Source of the DNA: Oscillospiraceae bacterium
GTDB lineage: Bacteria; Bacillota; Clostridia; Oscillospirales; Oscillospiraceae
Reading direction: 5' to 3'
Assembly (NCBI GenBank): GCA_009783555.1
Contig: WRDH01000003.1
Location: forward strand, 1-64,000
Length of the DNA: 64,000 nt
In this document: positions 1-7,598 of the stretch, piece after piece
Layout of the letters: each line of letters begins with the position of its first letter
Position numbering within the stretch: position 1 is the stretch's first letter
Notes under the pieces: model-generated
Seen by the model: the letters and a program-made list of their open reading frames with translations, nothing else
Database searches by the model: none
Told to the model about the DNA's origin: nothing
Position numbers and translations under genes: made by a program

Positions 1-72
1 AGCGGCAACCGCTGCTACCGCCCTGCGCTTCGCTCCGGTTGGTCTCCTTTATTTTCTATTATTTTTGGCAAT

Positions 73-92
73 AGACGAAATCGTCTTTTTTG
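73..92 (+). terminator. Rho-independent terminator
   Basis: A perfect 6-bp stem (AGACGA, AA loop, TCGTCT) is followed directly by a T run. It would end a plus-strand transcript entering from the left of the window. The short stem makes it modest in strength. The rest of 1-180 shows no recognisable gene. Confidence 0.6.
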
Positions 93-180
93 CCTTAAAT
101 ACCCATGAACATTTTACACTAAGTTGATTTACTTGGGGTAATTCATTAAAGATGTTACTATTCAAACGTCACTCGCCCTT

Positions 181-213
181 GTCATTGCGAGCCACGTAAT
201 GGCGCGGCAATCC
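181..213. repeat. Short dispersed repeat (GTCATTGCGAG...GCGGCAATCC type)
   Basis: The 33-bp stretch starts GTCATTGCGAG and ends GCGGCAATCC, with partly complementary ends (ATTGC and GCAAT). This looks like the small intergenic repeat seen in many bacterial genomes. It abuts the glycosyltransferase fragment and supplies its first in-frame ATG and codons (MARQSI), so it sits at the truncation point. Confidence 0.5.
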
Positions 214-519
214 ATTAACTCAGCGTTCCTGTTCCCATCCCTGTTCGAGGGGTTCGGGCTGCCGATACTTGAAGCAATGGCGCGCGGCTGCCCCGTTATA
301 ACATCAAACGTCTCCAGTATGCCGGAAGTAGCTGGCGATGCTGCGATTTTGATAGACCCGTACAACACGGAGCAGTTAACGCATGAAATTGAGCGGGTCG
401 TATTGTCGGACACCCTGCGAGCTGAAATGAAACGCAAAGGCTTGGAACAATGTAAAAAATTCTCATGGGACAAAACCGCCGCAATGACAGAGGATGTTTA
501 TAAGGCGGCAGCGCTTTAA
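199..519 (+). pseudogene. GT4 glycosyltransferase, 3' fragment
   Basis: About 100 codons match the C-terminal third of the GT4 (GT-B fold) glycosyltransferases found intact at 11,766, 12,959 and 15,633. The donor-binding EGFGLPILE (E-x7-E) motif, the SSMPEVAGDAA segment and the terminal KFSWDKTAAMTEDVY helix are all there. The N-terminal acceptor domain (roughly 280 residues) is missing. The first codons come from the repeat at 181-213, so the reading frame is a chimera, not a natural start, and no ribosome site precedes it. A full GT of this family is about 390 residues. It is best read as a decayed copy from the glycosyltransferase array that now begins at 4.5 kb. Confidence 0.85.
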
Positions 520-666
520 AACTAAGCGACTCCGAATTTGCACCTGTCTATATCCTTGACTGCTGCATGGCAATTAACCCGTGGTTTGATGGGGTTGGTC
601 TCCAAATAACTGAAGTAAAGTGCTACAAAAATATGAAACAAAAAGCTCCAATATGTTGAAATGGTA

Positions 667-695
667 TTGCATTTTACACATGATGAGTGTATAAT
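667..695 (+). promoter_or_regulatory. Sigma-A promoter with palindrome, ATPase gene at 728
   Basis: TTGCAT (667-672) and TATAAT (690-695) are separated by 17 bp. An imperfect inverted repeat, TTTTACAC (672-679) and GTGTATAA (687-694), 7 of 8 bases matching, lies over the -10 box and could be an operator. The predicted transcript starts near 702, leaving a leader of about 26 nt. Confidence 0.65.
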
Positions 696-727
696 TCTTA
701 GTAATTCATGCATTAAGGTAGTTTGAT

Positions 728-1993
728 ATGCGTTACATAGAAAGAATTACAGATAAAGAAATAAAGGAAAAGATGTCAGCAACCGGTGCAATTGTCATCA
801 GAGGTCCTAAGTGGTGCGGGAAAACGACAAGTGCAAAACAGATAGCTAAAAGCGTTTTAGACATGCAGAATCCGGATCTGCAAGAAAACCATCTGGAGCT
901 GGCAAACACAAAACCTTCTTTGTTGCTGGAAGGGGAAAAGCCGCGATTAATCGATGAATGGCAAATAGCCCCGAAACTATGGAATGCAGTCAGATACTCG
1001 GTAGACAAAATCTCCAAACCCTCACAGTACATATTAACCGGCTCGGCTTCACCGGTTGATGATAGTACCATGCATACAGGTACAGGAAGATTTGCATTTG
1101 TTACTATGAAACCAATGACACTTTTCGAATCGGGAGAATCGAAAGGTACTGTATCATTGCAGGATTTGCTTTCAGGGATGACAGACATAGATGGAAAGCG
1201 TACAGACTTAACATTTGAGAGAATAGCTCATGTTCTATGTCGCGGCGGATGGCCAAATGCTATAAATATGAGTGAGAGCAACGCACTGAAGGTTTCGCGA
1301 AACTATCTTGAGTTGCTTTGCGAATCTGATATTTCCAAGGTTGATGGCGTCAAAAGAAACCCGATACTGGCAAGGGCAATTCTTAAGGCGTACGCTAGAC
1401 ATATTTCTACAATCAACTCCAATAAATCCTTATACGATGATATAACGGCTAATTATGCAGATGTAAGTGACAGGACTATAATCGACTATTTAGATGCATT
1501 GAAAAGGATATATGTTATTGAAGAAATCGAAGCGTGGAATCCAAATATCAGATCCAAGACTTCGATTAGAACTGCACCAAAGAAAAGTATGGTTGACCCT
1601 TCTATTGCTACTGCGGCTCTTGGCTGTTCTCCCAAAGAACTAATGCTTGATATAAAAACGTTTGGTTTGTTATTTGAAAATCTTGTTAACAGGGATCTGC
1701 AAGTCTATGTTAACTCCATCGGAGGTCACTTGAAGCATTATCGCGACAGATTCGGACTGGAATGTGATAATGTTATCCATTTTCACAATGGTAAGTATGC
1801 TTTGGTAGAAGCTAAACTCGGTGGAAACAGGATAAAAGAAGCTGAAAAACACTTACTAAGCTTAAAAAATCTTATTGAAACAAAAGAGTCAAGGCTTGGA
1901 TCACCGGCTTTTCTTATGGTAATAACCGGTACCGATCTGGCATATACAACTGAAAACGGGGTTCTGGTGGTACCTATCGGCTGTTTAAGGTGA
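728..1993 (+). CDS. AAA_14/DUF4143 ATPase with PD-(D/E)XK-like C-terminus
   Basis: This 421-residue protein has the two-part build of the DUF4143 family. The N-terminal P-loop has Walker A GPKWCGKTT (26-34) and Walker B LIDEWQ (74-79), followed by the sensor-like ILTGSASP segment. The C-terminal part carries the spaced acidic and lysine residues of a PD-(D/E)XK nuclease fold: D347 in ECDNV and E361-x-K363 in VEAKL. The biological role of this family is not established. The gene stands alone with its own promoter, between gene fragments. It belongs to the same subfamily as the gene at 33,903 (shared LIDEWQ), which lies in another accessory patch. The start fits the leader from the TATAAT at 690. 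Confidence 0.85.
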   Translation: MRYIERITDKEIKEKMSATGAIVIRGPKWCGKTTSAKQIAKSVLDMQNPDLQENHLELANTKPSLLLEGEKPRLIDEWQIAPKLWNAVRYSVDKISKPSQYILTGSASPVDDSTMHTGTGRFAFVTMKPMTLFESGESKGTVSLQDLLSGMTDIDGKRTDLTFERIAHVLCRGGWPNAINMSESNALKVSRNYLELLCESDISKVDGVKRNPILARAILKAYARHISTINSNKSLYDDITANYADVSDRTIIDYLDALKRIYVIEEIEAWNPNIRSKTSIRTAPKKSMVDPSIATAALGCSPKELMLDIKTFGLLFENLVNRDLQVYVNSIGGHLKHYRDRFGLECDNVIHFHNGKYALVEAKLGGNRIKEAEKHLLSLKNLIETKESRLGSPAFLMVITGTDLAYTTENGVLVVPIGCLR

Positions 1994-2033
1994 GCGGTTT
2001 CATCACGGAGGCTCTGACGGATGAACCGTCTCC

Positions 2034-2184
2034 ACCCCTAAAGATTCTTATATAAATCCTCCAGCATTTCAATGTATTGCCTGAGAGCCGGCTCTACAGC
2101 CTCGGCATCTTCTGTGTCTGCATAACCTCGCAATACGCTACGAAATTCTTCTGTCATTTTAATGAACGCACTTTCCCATGGCTG
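2034..2184 (-). pseudogene. Duplicated 3' end of the hypothetical gene at 2,916
   Basis: These 151 bp repeat 2,912-3,062 in the same orientation with only a handful of differences, at an exact offset of 878 bp. The copied part is the C-terminal coding end (minus strand) of the frameshifted hypothetical gene. Homology stops abruptly after the shared CCCATGGCTG. The stretch 2,185-2,470 then holds no gene that I can recognise. It contains an 8-bp inverted repeat, ATCACCAC (2,328-2,335) and GTGGTGAT (2,359-2,366), followed by four T residues, which may be a weak terminator. Confidence 0.85.
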
Positions 2185-2470
2185 TTGATGAGATTAGGAC
2201 ACTCTACATAGGTAATTGTGTCTGAATTTAATGCCAACTGTATAATGTTAACAAAAAATTAATATGCTAAATATCTGTTGTTAAAGTTCATGGTTTTCTA
2301 CATTGTGCATTACGAAGCGTGAAAATTATCACCACTAAAGTGTGACTTACCTACATTTGTGGTGATTTTTGACGTTTGTTGAGCACCTTGTGCTATATAT
2401 CTCATTGTGGTATCTTATGTTCCCGCTGCTGACACGGTTTGTATTATCCCGAAATTTAGCTTGTGTTTAA

Positions 2471-2869
2471 CAGCAAAACATCTTAAAATGGAAAGGTAAG
2501 CTTGGTGATATACTCGAAAAGCAAACCGATTATATGACCCCGCTGGAAATGTGGCTTATATTCTTGCGTTATGCAGACGATGTAAAAAAGCGTGATTTAG
2601 TAAATGACATACTTTACCGGAGGGAGACTATAACCATGGCAGCAAATGTATTATCTGAAATAACCCAAGAAGAGCATATGCGAGCTAAACGCATGAGCCA
2701 ACGTAAGTATGAAACCGATATGGCAAATAATTACCTCGTAGGCGTCAGTGTCGGCAGAGCTGAGGGCAAAAAGGATGTAGCAAAAAAACTTAAAACAATG
2801 GTGATATTGCCGAATGCGCAGATTGCGGAGATATCAGGTCTCTCAATTGCAGAGATTGAAAAGCTATAA
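2471..2869 (+). pseudogene. Rpn/PDDEXK_2-type transposase-nuclease, C-terminal remnant
   Basis: The frame is open from just after a stop at 2,468-2,470. It reads through TPLEMWLIFLRYADD, TMAANVLSEITQEEHMRAKRMSQRKYETD and a terminal ISGLSIAEIEKL. This is the typical C-terminal half of Rpn-family recombination-promoting nuclease/putative transposase proteins. The N-terminal nuclease core, about 170 residues with the catalytic D and ExK, is absent. The first ATG (2,534) has no ribosome site in front of it. This is probably a dead remnant. It lies between the two copies of the 151-bp repeat. Confidence 0.75.
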
Positions 2870-2915
2870 ACAAGATGACTATGAGAATCATGCTAATGAA
2901 AAGAAAGGACAACCC

Positions 2916-3478
2916 CTAAAGATTCTTATATAAATCCTCCAGCATTTCAATGTATTGCCTGAGAGCCGGCTTTACAGCCTCGGCATCTTCTGTGTCTGCA
3001 TAACCTCGCAATACGCTGCGAAATTCTTCTGTCATTTTATTAAACGCACTTTCCCATGGCTGCATATTACCGCTGTTGGTTGAATCGTGATCGGCCCCGC
3101 TGCTCGACGGAGTACCGGGTCTTCTGCTGACGAATGTTCCTTCGTTTATTTCATCGATCACTGCGGAAACATCTTCATGAGTGCCGGACGACAGCTCCTT
3201 TAGCTGCTTTCTGGTTATGTGCGTTGTGACGGAGAGAATGTTAGATTTAATGTCTGGTGATTCTTCTCAATTGATGCCAGCTCTTTCTCACTCAGCACCG
3301 GCAAAATTCGTTTAAACTCTTTATCAATGGTTATATCATTCGCATTTGTAAGTGTATAATATGTATATTCTTGTTGCAGCATAATATCATTCCATCCTTT
3401 CGTATTTAATAATTCGCTTTTACAAAACTCTACTGGATTATACAATATTTCTTTGCAAGTTTGAATAAAATGTTTCAA
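2916..3478 (-). pseudogene. Hypothetical protein, split by a frameshift
   Basis: Two overlapping minus-strand frames form one protein. The upstream frame (3,478 to about 3,260) runs from a TTG through FKRILPVLSEKELASIEKN. The downstream frame picks up near 3,262 as SPDIKSNILSVTTHITRKQL and runs to the terminal YIEMLEDLYKNL at 2,916. The join falls where both frames are plausible, so a single-base shift near 3,255-3,265 is the simplest reading. The joined product is about 185 residues. It has a mid-region rich in Ser, Gly, Pro and Asp, then a helical, acidic tail. I do not recognise the family. A stop sits directly before the TTG, so the true N-terminus may also be lost. Confidence 0.55.
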
Positions 3479-3538
3479 CGATTACAAAGCTGCGCATGGT
3501 TACAAAGCACGCATTGTGTTTATTTTTGCGTTATGGTA

Positions 3539-3579
3539 TAATCCGAAGAATGCGAGAGTTAGACTTTTGCCATTATAAC
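3539..3579 (+). repeat. Copy of the DUF5615 gene 3' end
   Basis: These 41 bp match 4,239-4,279, the last codons and stop of the toxin-like gene, with one difference (T for A). The offset is exactly 700 bp. It sits upstream of the antitoxin-toxin pair, as if an earlier copy of the pair had been lost by recombination between the ends. Confidence 0.85.
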
Positions 3580-3630
3580 GCAGTAGGAAAAACTAATATA
3601 TGAGAAAATAACTGTATGTTCTTAGCACTC

Positions 3631-3650
3631 TTTGGTATAATTTTGGTATA
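3631..3650 (+). promoter_or_regulatory. Extended -10 promoter with 11-bp-spaced direct repeat
   Basis: TGGTATAAT (3,633-3,641) is an extended -10 box (TGnTATAAT), so a poor -35 is not a problem. The 9-mer TTTGGTATA occurs at 3,631-3,639 and again at 3,642-3,650, one helical turn apart. This is a plausible antitoxin operator. A strong purine-rich ribosome site (GAGGCGAGGAG) follows before the ATG at 3,689. Confidence 0.55.
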
Positions 3651-3688
3651 GATAAAACAATTCATAAAGACGAGGCGAGGAGACCAAT

Positions 3689-3919
3689 ATGGAACGATTT
3701 AATCGAATTAGTCATGATGTAAATATAATGGGTGGGAAAGCATGTATTACAGGTACACGCATAACCGTTGGTGCAATACTTACACTTATAAGTGAAGGCA
3801 TTTCAAATGAAGAACTTCTTGTTCAATATCCCTATTTAACAGAAGATGATATCATTGAAGCACTTCAATACGCTGCTTGGGCAGTTGGTGTCAGAGAAGA
3901 TGCGGTGGCATTTGCGTGA
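3689..3919 (+). CDS. DUF433 family antitoxin-like protein
   Basis: The 76-residue protein is a typical DUF433 winged-helix-like protein. It reads GKACITGTRITVGAILTLISEGISNEELLVQYPYLTEDDIIEALQYAA, and the GxxxIxGTRI start and YPxLxxxDI helix are family hallmarks. DUF433 genes usually sit immediately before a PIN-like DUF5615 gene, as here, and are regarded as antitoxins that also bind their own promoter. Its stop overlaps the partner's GTG start (GTGA), which suggests translational coupling. Regulation is probably through the 9-bp repeats over the promoter. Confidence 0.9.
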   Translation: MERFNRISHDVNIMGGKACITGTRITVGAILTLISEGISNEELLVQYPYLTEDDIIEALQYAAWAVGVREDAVAFA

Positions 3920-4278
3920 GAGTTTTAGTTGACATGAATATACCTTTAGATTATTCGTATTTACTGAAGGAAAAAGGTGTTGAAGTAATACTGTGGTATG
4001 AAGTTGGGTCACCTATGGCACAGGATGAAGAGCTTATTAGATATGCAAATAACAATAACTGTGTGATTTTGACATATGACCTTGATTTTAGTGCCATTTT
4101 ATCGATGACACGTATATTAAAGCCCAGTATAATACAACTGCGAATATCGTATATCAGCGCAGATAGAGCCGTAGATATGATTGTTGCTGCTATGCAACGA
4201 TATTCAAGTGAGTTAGATCAGGGTGCTATCCTTTCTATTAATCCGAAGAAAGCGAGAGTTAGACTTTTGCCATTATAA
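3916..4278 (+). CDS. DUF5615 PIN-like toxin candidate
   Basis: The start is GTG 3,916, overlapping the DUF433 stop by four bases. An upstream ATG at 3,877 in the same frame would add 13 Cys- and Gly-rich residues that do not fit the family. The 120-residue product begins VRVLVDMNIPLDYSYLLKEKGVEV, with the N-terminal acidic D of PIN-like folds. It continues with AQDEELIRYANNNNCVILTYDLDFS, the second conserved acidic cluster (D-E...TYDxDF). DUF5615 proteins are predicted ribonuclease toxins of VapC-like type, and activity here is inferred. The last 41 bp are duplicated 700 bp upstream. Confidence 0.88.
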   Translation: MRVLVDMNIPLDYSYLLKEKGVEVILWYEVGSPMAQDEELIRYANNNNCVILTYDLDFSAILSMTRILKPSIIQLRISYISADRAVDMIVAAMQRYSSELDQGAILSINPKKARVRLLPL

Positions 4279-4333
4279 CTCGTAATATAATCGGAAAAAC
4301 TCCAATAAGCATCTCTGACGCTGACGGTTGAAT

Positions 4334-4432
4334 CGTCCCGGGCACTCTACGCGAGGAAATGAAACACAAAAGCTTGGAGCAATGCAAAAATTCTCGTGGG
4401 ACAAAACCGCCGCGATGACAGAGGACATCTAA
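4334..4432 (+). pseudogene. GT4 glycosyltransferase 3' scrap
   Basis: The stretch aligns with about 405-500, the end of the GT4 fragment, at roughly 80 percent by eye. It includes GAAATGAAAC, TGGGACAAAACCGCCGC and ATGACAGAGGA. One A is missing in the poly-A run, which breaks the frame, and a stop follows directly. It is a second remnant of the glycosyltransferase array, lying just before the intact cluster. Confidence 0.8.
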
Positions 4433-4484
4433 AAATAACAGCAGATATCTAAACGATACATATTAAAGTATGAGGATGATCAGG

Positions 4485-5513
4485 ATGAGCATAAAAATGA
4501 AAGAACAAGCGTTGATCTGGGGTGCGGGATACGATGGGTTATTCTATAAATGGAAACTGATGCTTACACATGATGTAGTAGGATGGGTTGATAATGATAT
4601 AGAAAAACAGGGAACGATAGTTGAGAACATTCCAGTATATTCGGCAACTGATTTACTTTCAAAATTTGAGAGAAATACATTGATAGTTGTTTGTTGCCGT
4701 TCATACATGGACATACAGAAGCAATTGTATGCAATGGGCTTTATAAATGTGGTGTGTTCAAATCTGCATGTTGACGATTTTTGGTCAACTTTAGTCAAGG
4801 GTATATTCTTCCCAAAAGATGCAGAATCCTATTCTGTCTGGGGGGAAGACTTGATCGTAGACGCTATTTTCAAGGCTATTCAAACAAGTCCTCCAAAGTA
4901 TGCTGAAGTAGGCGTTGCAGCGCCTGTTCACGGCAGCAACACATATTTATTCTACAAGCGAAATATCAATCATTCGGGCATACTTGTTGAGCCGGACATA
5001 TCATATGAGCGATACATACGGCTAATGCGCCCGAGCGACAAGTATATATCGGTGGGCATAGGTGTAGACAGAGGGACATACCGGTTCTTACGTACCGGAA
5101 CCGGAGTGTCTACTTTTTGCGATGAAATGGCTAAATTATGGTGTAACATTGCCGGTGTCCCCGAGATGACAGCCATCGACTCTATTCAAGTAGTGACTTT
5201 TGATGATGTATTTTTAGGTGAAGGCATCCAGTATTTATCAATAGACATTGAGGGATGGGATAAAAAAGTTTTGTGCTCAATAGACTTCCAAAAATATCCG
5301 GAGCTGTTAGTGGTAGTCTCAGAGACTCAATCTGATACTGATGTTAGGAATCATATGTTGTCAAGCAGATATGCCTTTTTTGCGTCAACAAGAGATAATG
5401 AAATATATATTAAAGAAAGTATATTGGAGCAAGTGCTTGTAAATTATGAGTGCAGACGTATTTATGATTTCATGAAATATCTGGACGCAAGGGAAGTAAG
5501 CTGGATGCTATAA
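4485..5513 (+). CDS. Rossmann module + FkbM-like methyltransferase
   Basis: The 342-residue protein has two parts. Residues about 5-100 form a small Rossmann-like module (WGAGYDG, then VVGWVDNDIEKQGTIVENIPVYS), which recurs in five other proteins of the cluster. The remainder resembles FkbM-type SAM methyltransferases: YAEVGVAAPVHGSNTYLFYKR, HSGILVEPD, and SIDIEGWDKKVL near residue 254, which is the usual D-x-E-G motif. FkbM-type enzymes methylate hydroxyls on sugars and polyketides. I chose ATG 4,485 because GAGG (4,472-4,475) lies nine bases upstream; ATG 4,470 is possible. It is the first intact gene of the glycan operon. Confidence 0.75.
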   Translation: MSIKMKEQALIWGAGYDGLFYKWKLMLTHDVVGWVDNDIEKQGTIVENIPVYSATDLLSKFERNTLIVVCCRSYMDIQKQLYAMGFINVVCSNLHVDDFWSTLVKGIFFPKDAESYSVWGEDLIVDAIFKAIQTSPPKYAEVGVAAPVHGSNTYLFYKRNINHSGILVEPDISYERYIRLMRPSDKYISVGIGVDRGTYRFLRTGTGVSTFCDEMAKLWCNIAGVPEMTAIDSIQVVTFDDVFLGEGIQYLSIDIEGWDKKVLCSIDFQKYPELLVVVSETQSDTDVRNHMLSSRYAFFASTRDNEIYIKESILEQVLVNYECRRIYDFMKYLDAREVSWML

Positions 5514-5542
5514 TACGTAGACTATTCAGAAAGGTTATATAA

Positions 5543-6772
5543 ATGAGCAACAGGAACAATCAAGCCGAAATAGACGCTGAGATACAATCGTTATTTTCAA
5601 ATAGAGCACCCATATACAAAACAATAGAAGAACTGTGGCAATTTTGTGAAAGCCATAGTAGTATCTATATTTATGGTGTTTGCGGAATGTCCTCGAACAT
5701 ACACGAGTACCTAAGAATTCTTGGAATAAAAATAAAAGGATATGTCGTTAGCGATGACCGCATCAGCTACTATAAGAAATTACAAGTACACGGAGTCCCG
5801 ATATTATCATTGAATAAAGTTCCTAATCTTACGAATATAGGATTCATACTGGGATTACCCGATATATACTATAACGAAGTTATTTATAATCTGAGACAAA
5901 GAGGCTTTTTGGATTTCTTACTCGTGAGAGATTCCGACAAGTTACTTATTGGTGGGAAAATACGGAATCCTACTAAGGAAACGCTTTTTTTCGGATTTAG
6001 TATTGTAGAGCACTGTAATCTGGGATGTAAAATGTGCGCTGCTTTTGCACAACTATCTGATGAAAAATACATGGATATCGATGCTTTTAAACGCGATATG
6101 CTCAGATTACGGGAGTTAGTAGGCAATGATTTTTCCGGAGCAATAATTCTTAGCGGCGGCGAGCCTTTACTGCACCCCGGAGTAAGCGAATTTATCACTT
6201 TGTCTCGCAATATATTTCCGTCAGCATATTTGCTTGTAGGAACAAACGGTATAAAATTGCTTGATATGGATATATCGTTTTGGAGTGCTCTGCGGGAATG
6301 TGGCTTTACTATTGCATTAACAACATATCCAATCAATGTAGATTACATCGCTGTAAAGGACAAGGCAAACCAGTTTCAAGTGAATATGTATGCGACTTCG
6401 ATACTTGACTCCATTGACTCAAACCCTACTGACAAATTAACGCTGAAGTACCCTCTTGACATGACCGGAAAACAGCCGTTTGGTAATTTTATATGCTGTT
6501 ATGAGTTTAATCAATTCGCCGTAGTAAACGGTGGGAAGGTATACGCTTGCAGCATTCTCCCGTTTATACACAGATTCAATAAGTTTTTCGCAAAGGATTT
6601 GGTGGTTAGCAAAGAGGATTATCTCGATATCCATCAGGTTAAGGATTTTATGGAACTGGCAAACTTCCTGAGTAAACCTCCCGCTTTTTGTAAGTACTGT
6701 GATGTGAAAAACAGACGAGCTGTTGGTGTTTGGGAGTATAGTAAAAGAACCATTGACGAATATATAGACTAG
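5543..6772 (+). CDS. Rossmann module + radical SAM enzyme
   Basis: The 409-residue protein starts with the cluster's Rossmann-like module (about 37-130: IYIYGVCGMSS, IKGYVVSDD, VHGVPILS). A radical SAM domain follows, with the iron-sulfur motif C158-NLG-C162-KM-C165 and the SGGEP segment at 204-208. The C-terminus has extra cysteines (CCYEF, VYACS, and C383-KY-C386), which look like an auxiliary SPASM-type cluster. The substrate is unknown. The setting, between methyltransferases and glycosyltransferases, suggests modification of a sugar or of a glycosylated peptide, which is inference. An AAAGG ribosome site precedes the ATG. The gap to the next gene is 10 bp. Confidence 0.8.
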   Translation: MSNRNNQAEIDAEIQSLFSNRAPIYKTIEELWQFCESHSSIYIYGVCGMSSNIHEYLRILGIKIKGYVVSDDRISYYKKLQVHGVPILSLNKVPNLTNIGFILGLPDIYYNEVIYNLRQRGFLDFLLVRDSDKLLIGGKIRNPTKETLFFGFSIVEHCNLGCKMCAAFAQLSDEKYMDIDAFKRDMLRLRELVGNDFSGAIILSGGEPLLHPGVSEFITLSRNIFPSAYLLVGTNGIKLLDMDISFWSALRECGFTIALTTYPINVDYIAVKDKANQFQVNMYATSILDSIDSNPTDKLTLKYPLDMTGKQPFGNFICCYEFNQFAVVNGGKVYACSILPFIHRFNKFFAKDLVVSKEDYLDIHQVKDFMELANFLSKPPAFCKYCDVKNRRAVGVWEYSKRTIDEYID

Positions 6773-6782
6773 GATATATATA

Positions 6783-7586
6783 ATGAGAACTGTGGATGAG
6801 CAAAACATAATTTTCTGCGATAGCTTGCTTAGGTTTGTGAAACTTGATGGCAAGAGTATTCTGGATGTTGGTTGTGGAAACGGCGATTTGGTCAGATACA
6901 TTGCGGAAAAGTACTTGCCCGAGTATATTGCCGGAATTGAACCGGCATTAGTTGAGTACTGGGACTCTGACGAGCAAGAGGGAAAAAACTGGTGTGTCAA
7001 ACATGGTAATGCCTATAGTTTGGATTACGACGATAACACATTCGATGTGGTAGCAAGTCTTTCAACTTTTGAACACATCGGTGATATTCCAACAGCTCTG
7101 TCCGAAATAAAGCGCGTTTTGAAACCTTATGGCCGTTTTTATGCGGAGTTTTCACCAATTTGGACATCCGCAGCCGGACATCACTTTCTTCATGGAAAAG
7201 ATCGTAGCTGGAATCCCGAGCATCTTTTGGCAATTCCGGCATGGGGACATTTATACTTATCGGAAAAAGACATGAAGCTCAAGCTTGAGAAATCATTTTT
7301 AGATGAAAAGCTTATATGCAAAATTCTTAATTTTATATACAGTAGCGATTATATCAATCGCTATTCACGTACAATGTTATCGCAAGCTTTAGCTAACTCA
7401 AATATGATAGTCCGATATTATGAAGAAAGAGTATCGTTTAACAGGCTTTGGGCGATAAACGGTGTAGGTGGTTCAGAACTTACAGAAGACATAGTTTCAG
7501 CCATTGCTGAAACAAAGTACAGTGTTTATGATTTGGGGGTCGTTGGATTACGTGTTTGTCTTGAAAAATATGCCGCACTTCCATAA
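6783..7586 (+). CDS. Class I SAM methyltransferase (first of tandem pair)
   Basis: This 267-residue Methyltransf_11-type protein has motif I ILDVGCGNGDLVRYI near residue 22 and the acidic loop IAGIEPA. It also has the post-core FDVVASLSTFEHI...EIKRVLKPYGRFYAEFSP segment. It is a clear paralogue of the next gene: both continue with IWTS, GHHF, and WGHLY in the same places. The pair differ mostly in the N-terminal and C-terminal helices. An AGGA ribosome site lies before the ATG. The substrate is unknown, presumably a sugar unit made by the cluster. Confidence 0.88.
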   Translation: MRTVDEQNIIFCDSLLRFVKLDGKSILDVGCGNGDLVRYIAEKYLPEYIAGIEPALVEYWDSDEQEGKNWCVKHGNAYSLDYDDNTFDVVASLSTFEHIGDIPTALSEIKRVLKPYGRFYAEFSPIWTSAAGHHFLHGKDRSWNPEHLLAIPAWGHLYLSEKDMKLKLEKSFLDEKLICKILNFIYSSDYINRYSRTMLSQALANSNMIVRYYEERVSFNRLWAINGVGGSELTEDIVSAIAETKYSVYDLGVVGLRVCLEKYAALP

Positions 7587-7598
7587 TGGAGAATAATA

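Noticed and set aside
535-577. Similarity of CTCCGAAT...CCTGTCTATATC to 30,549-30,575
   Set aside because: The match is short and imperfect (about 24 of 31 by eye) and may be chance; I could not extend it.
733-1188. Long open frame on the strand opposite the first ATPase gene
   Set aside because: It lies wholly inside a well-supported gene, has no ribosome site and encodes no recognisable domain.
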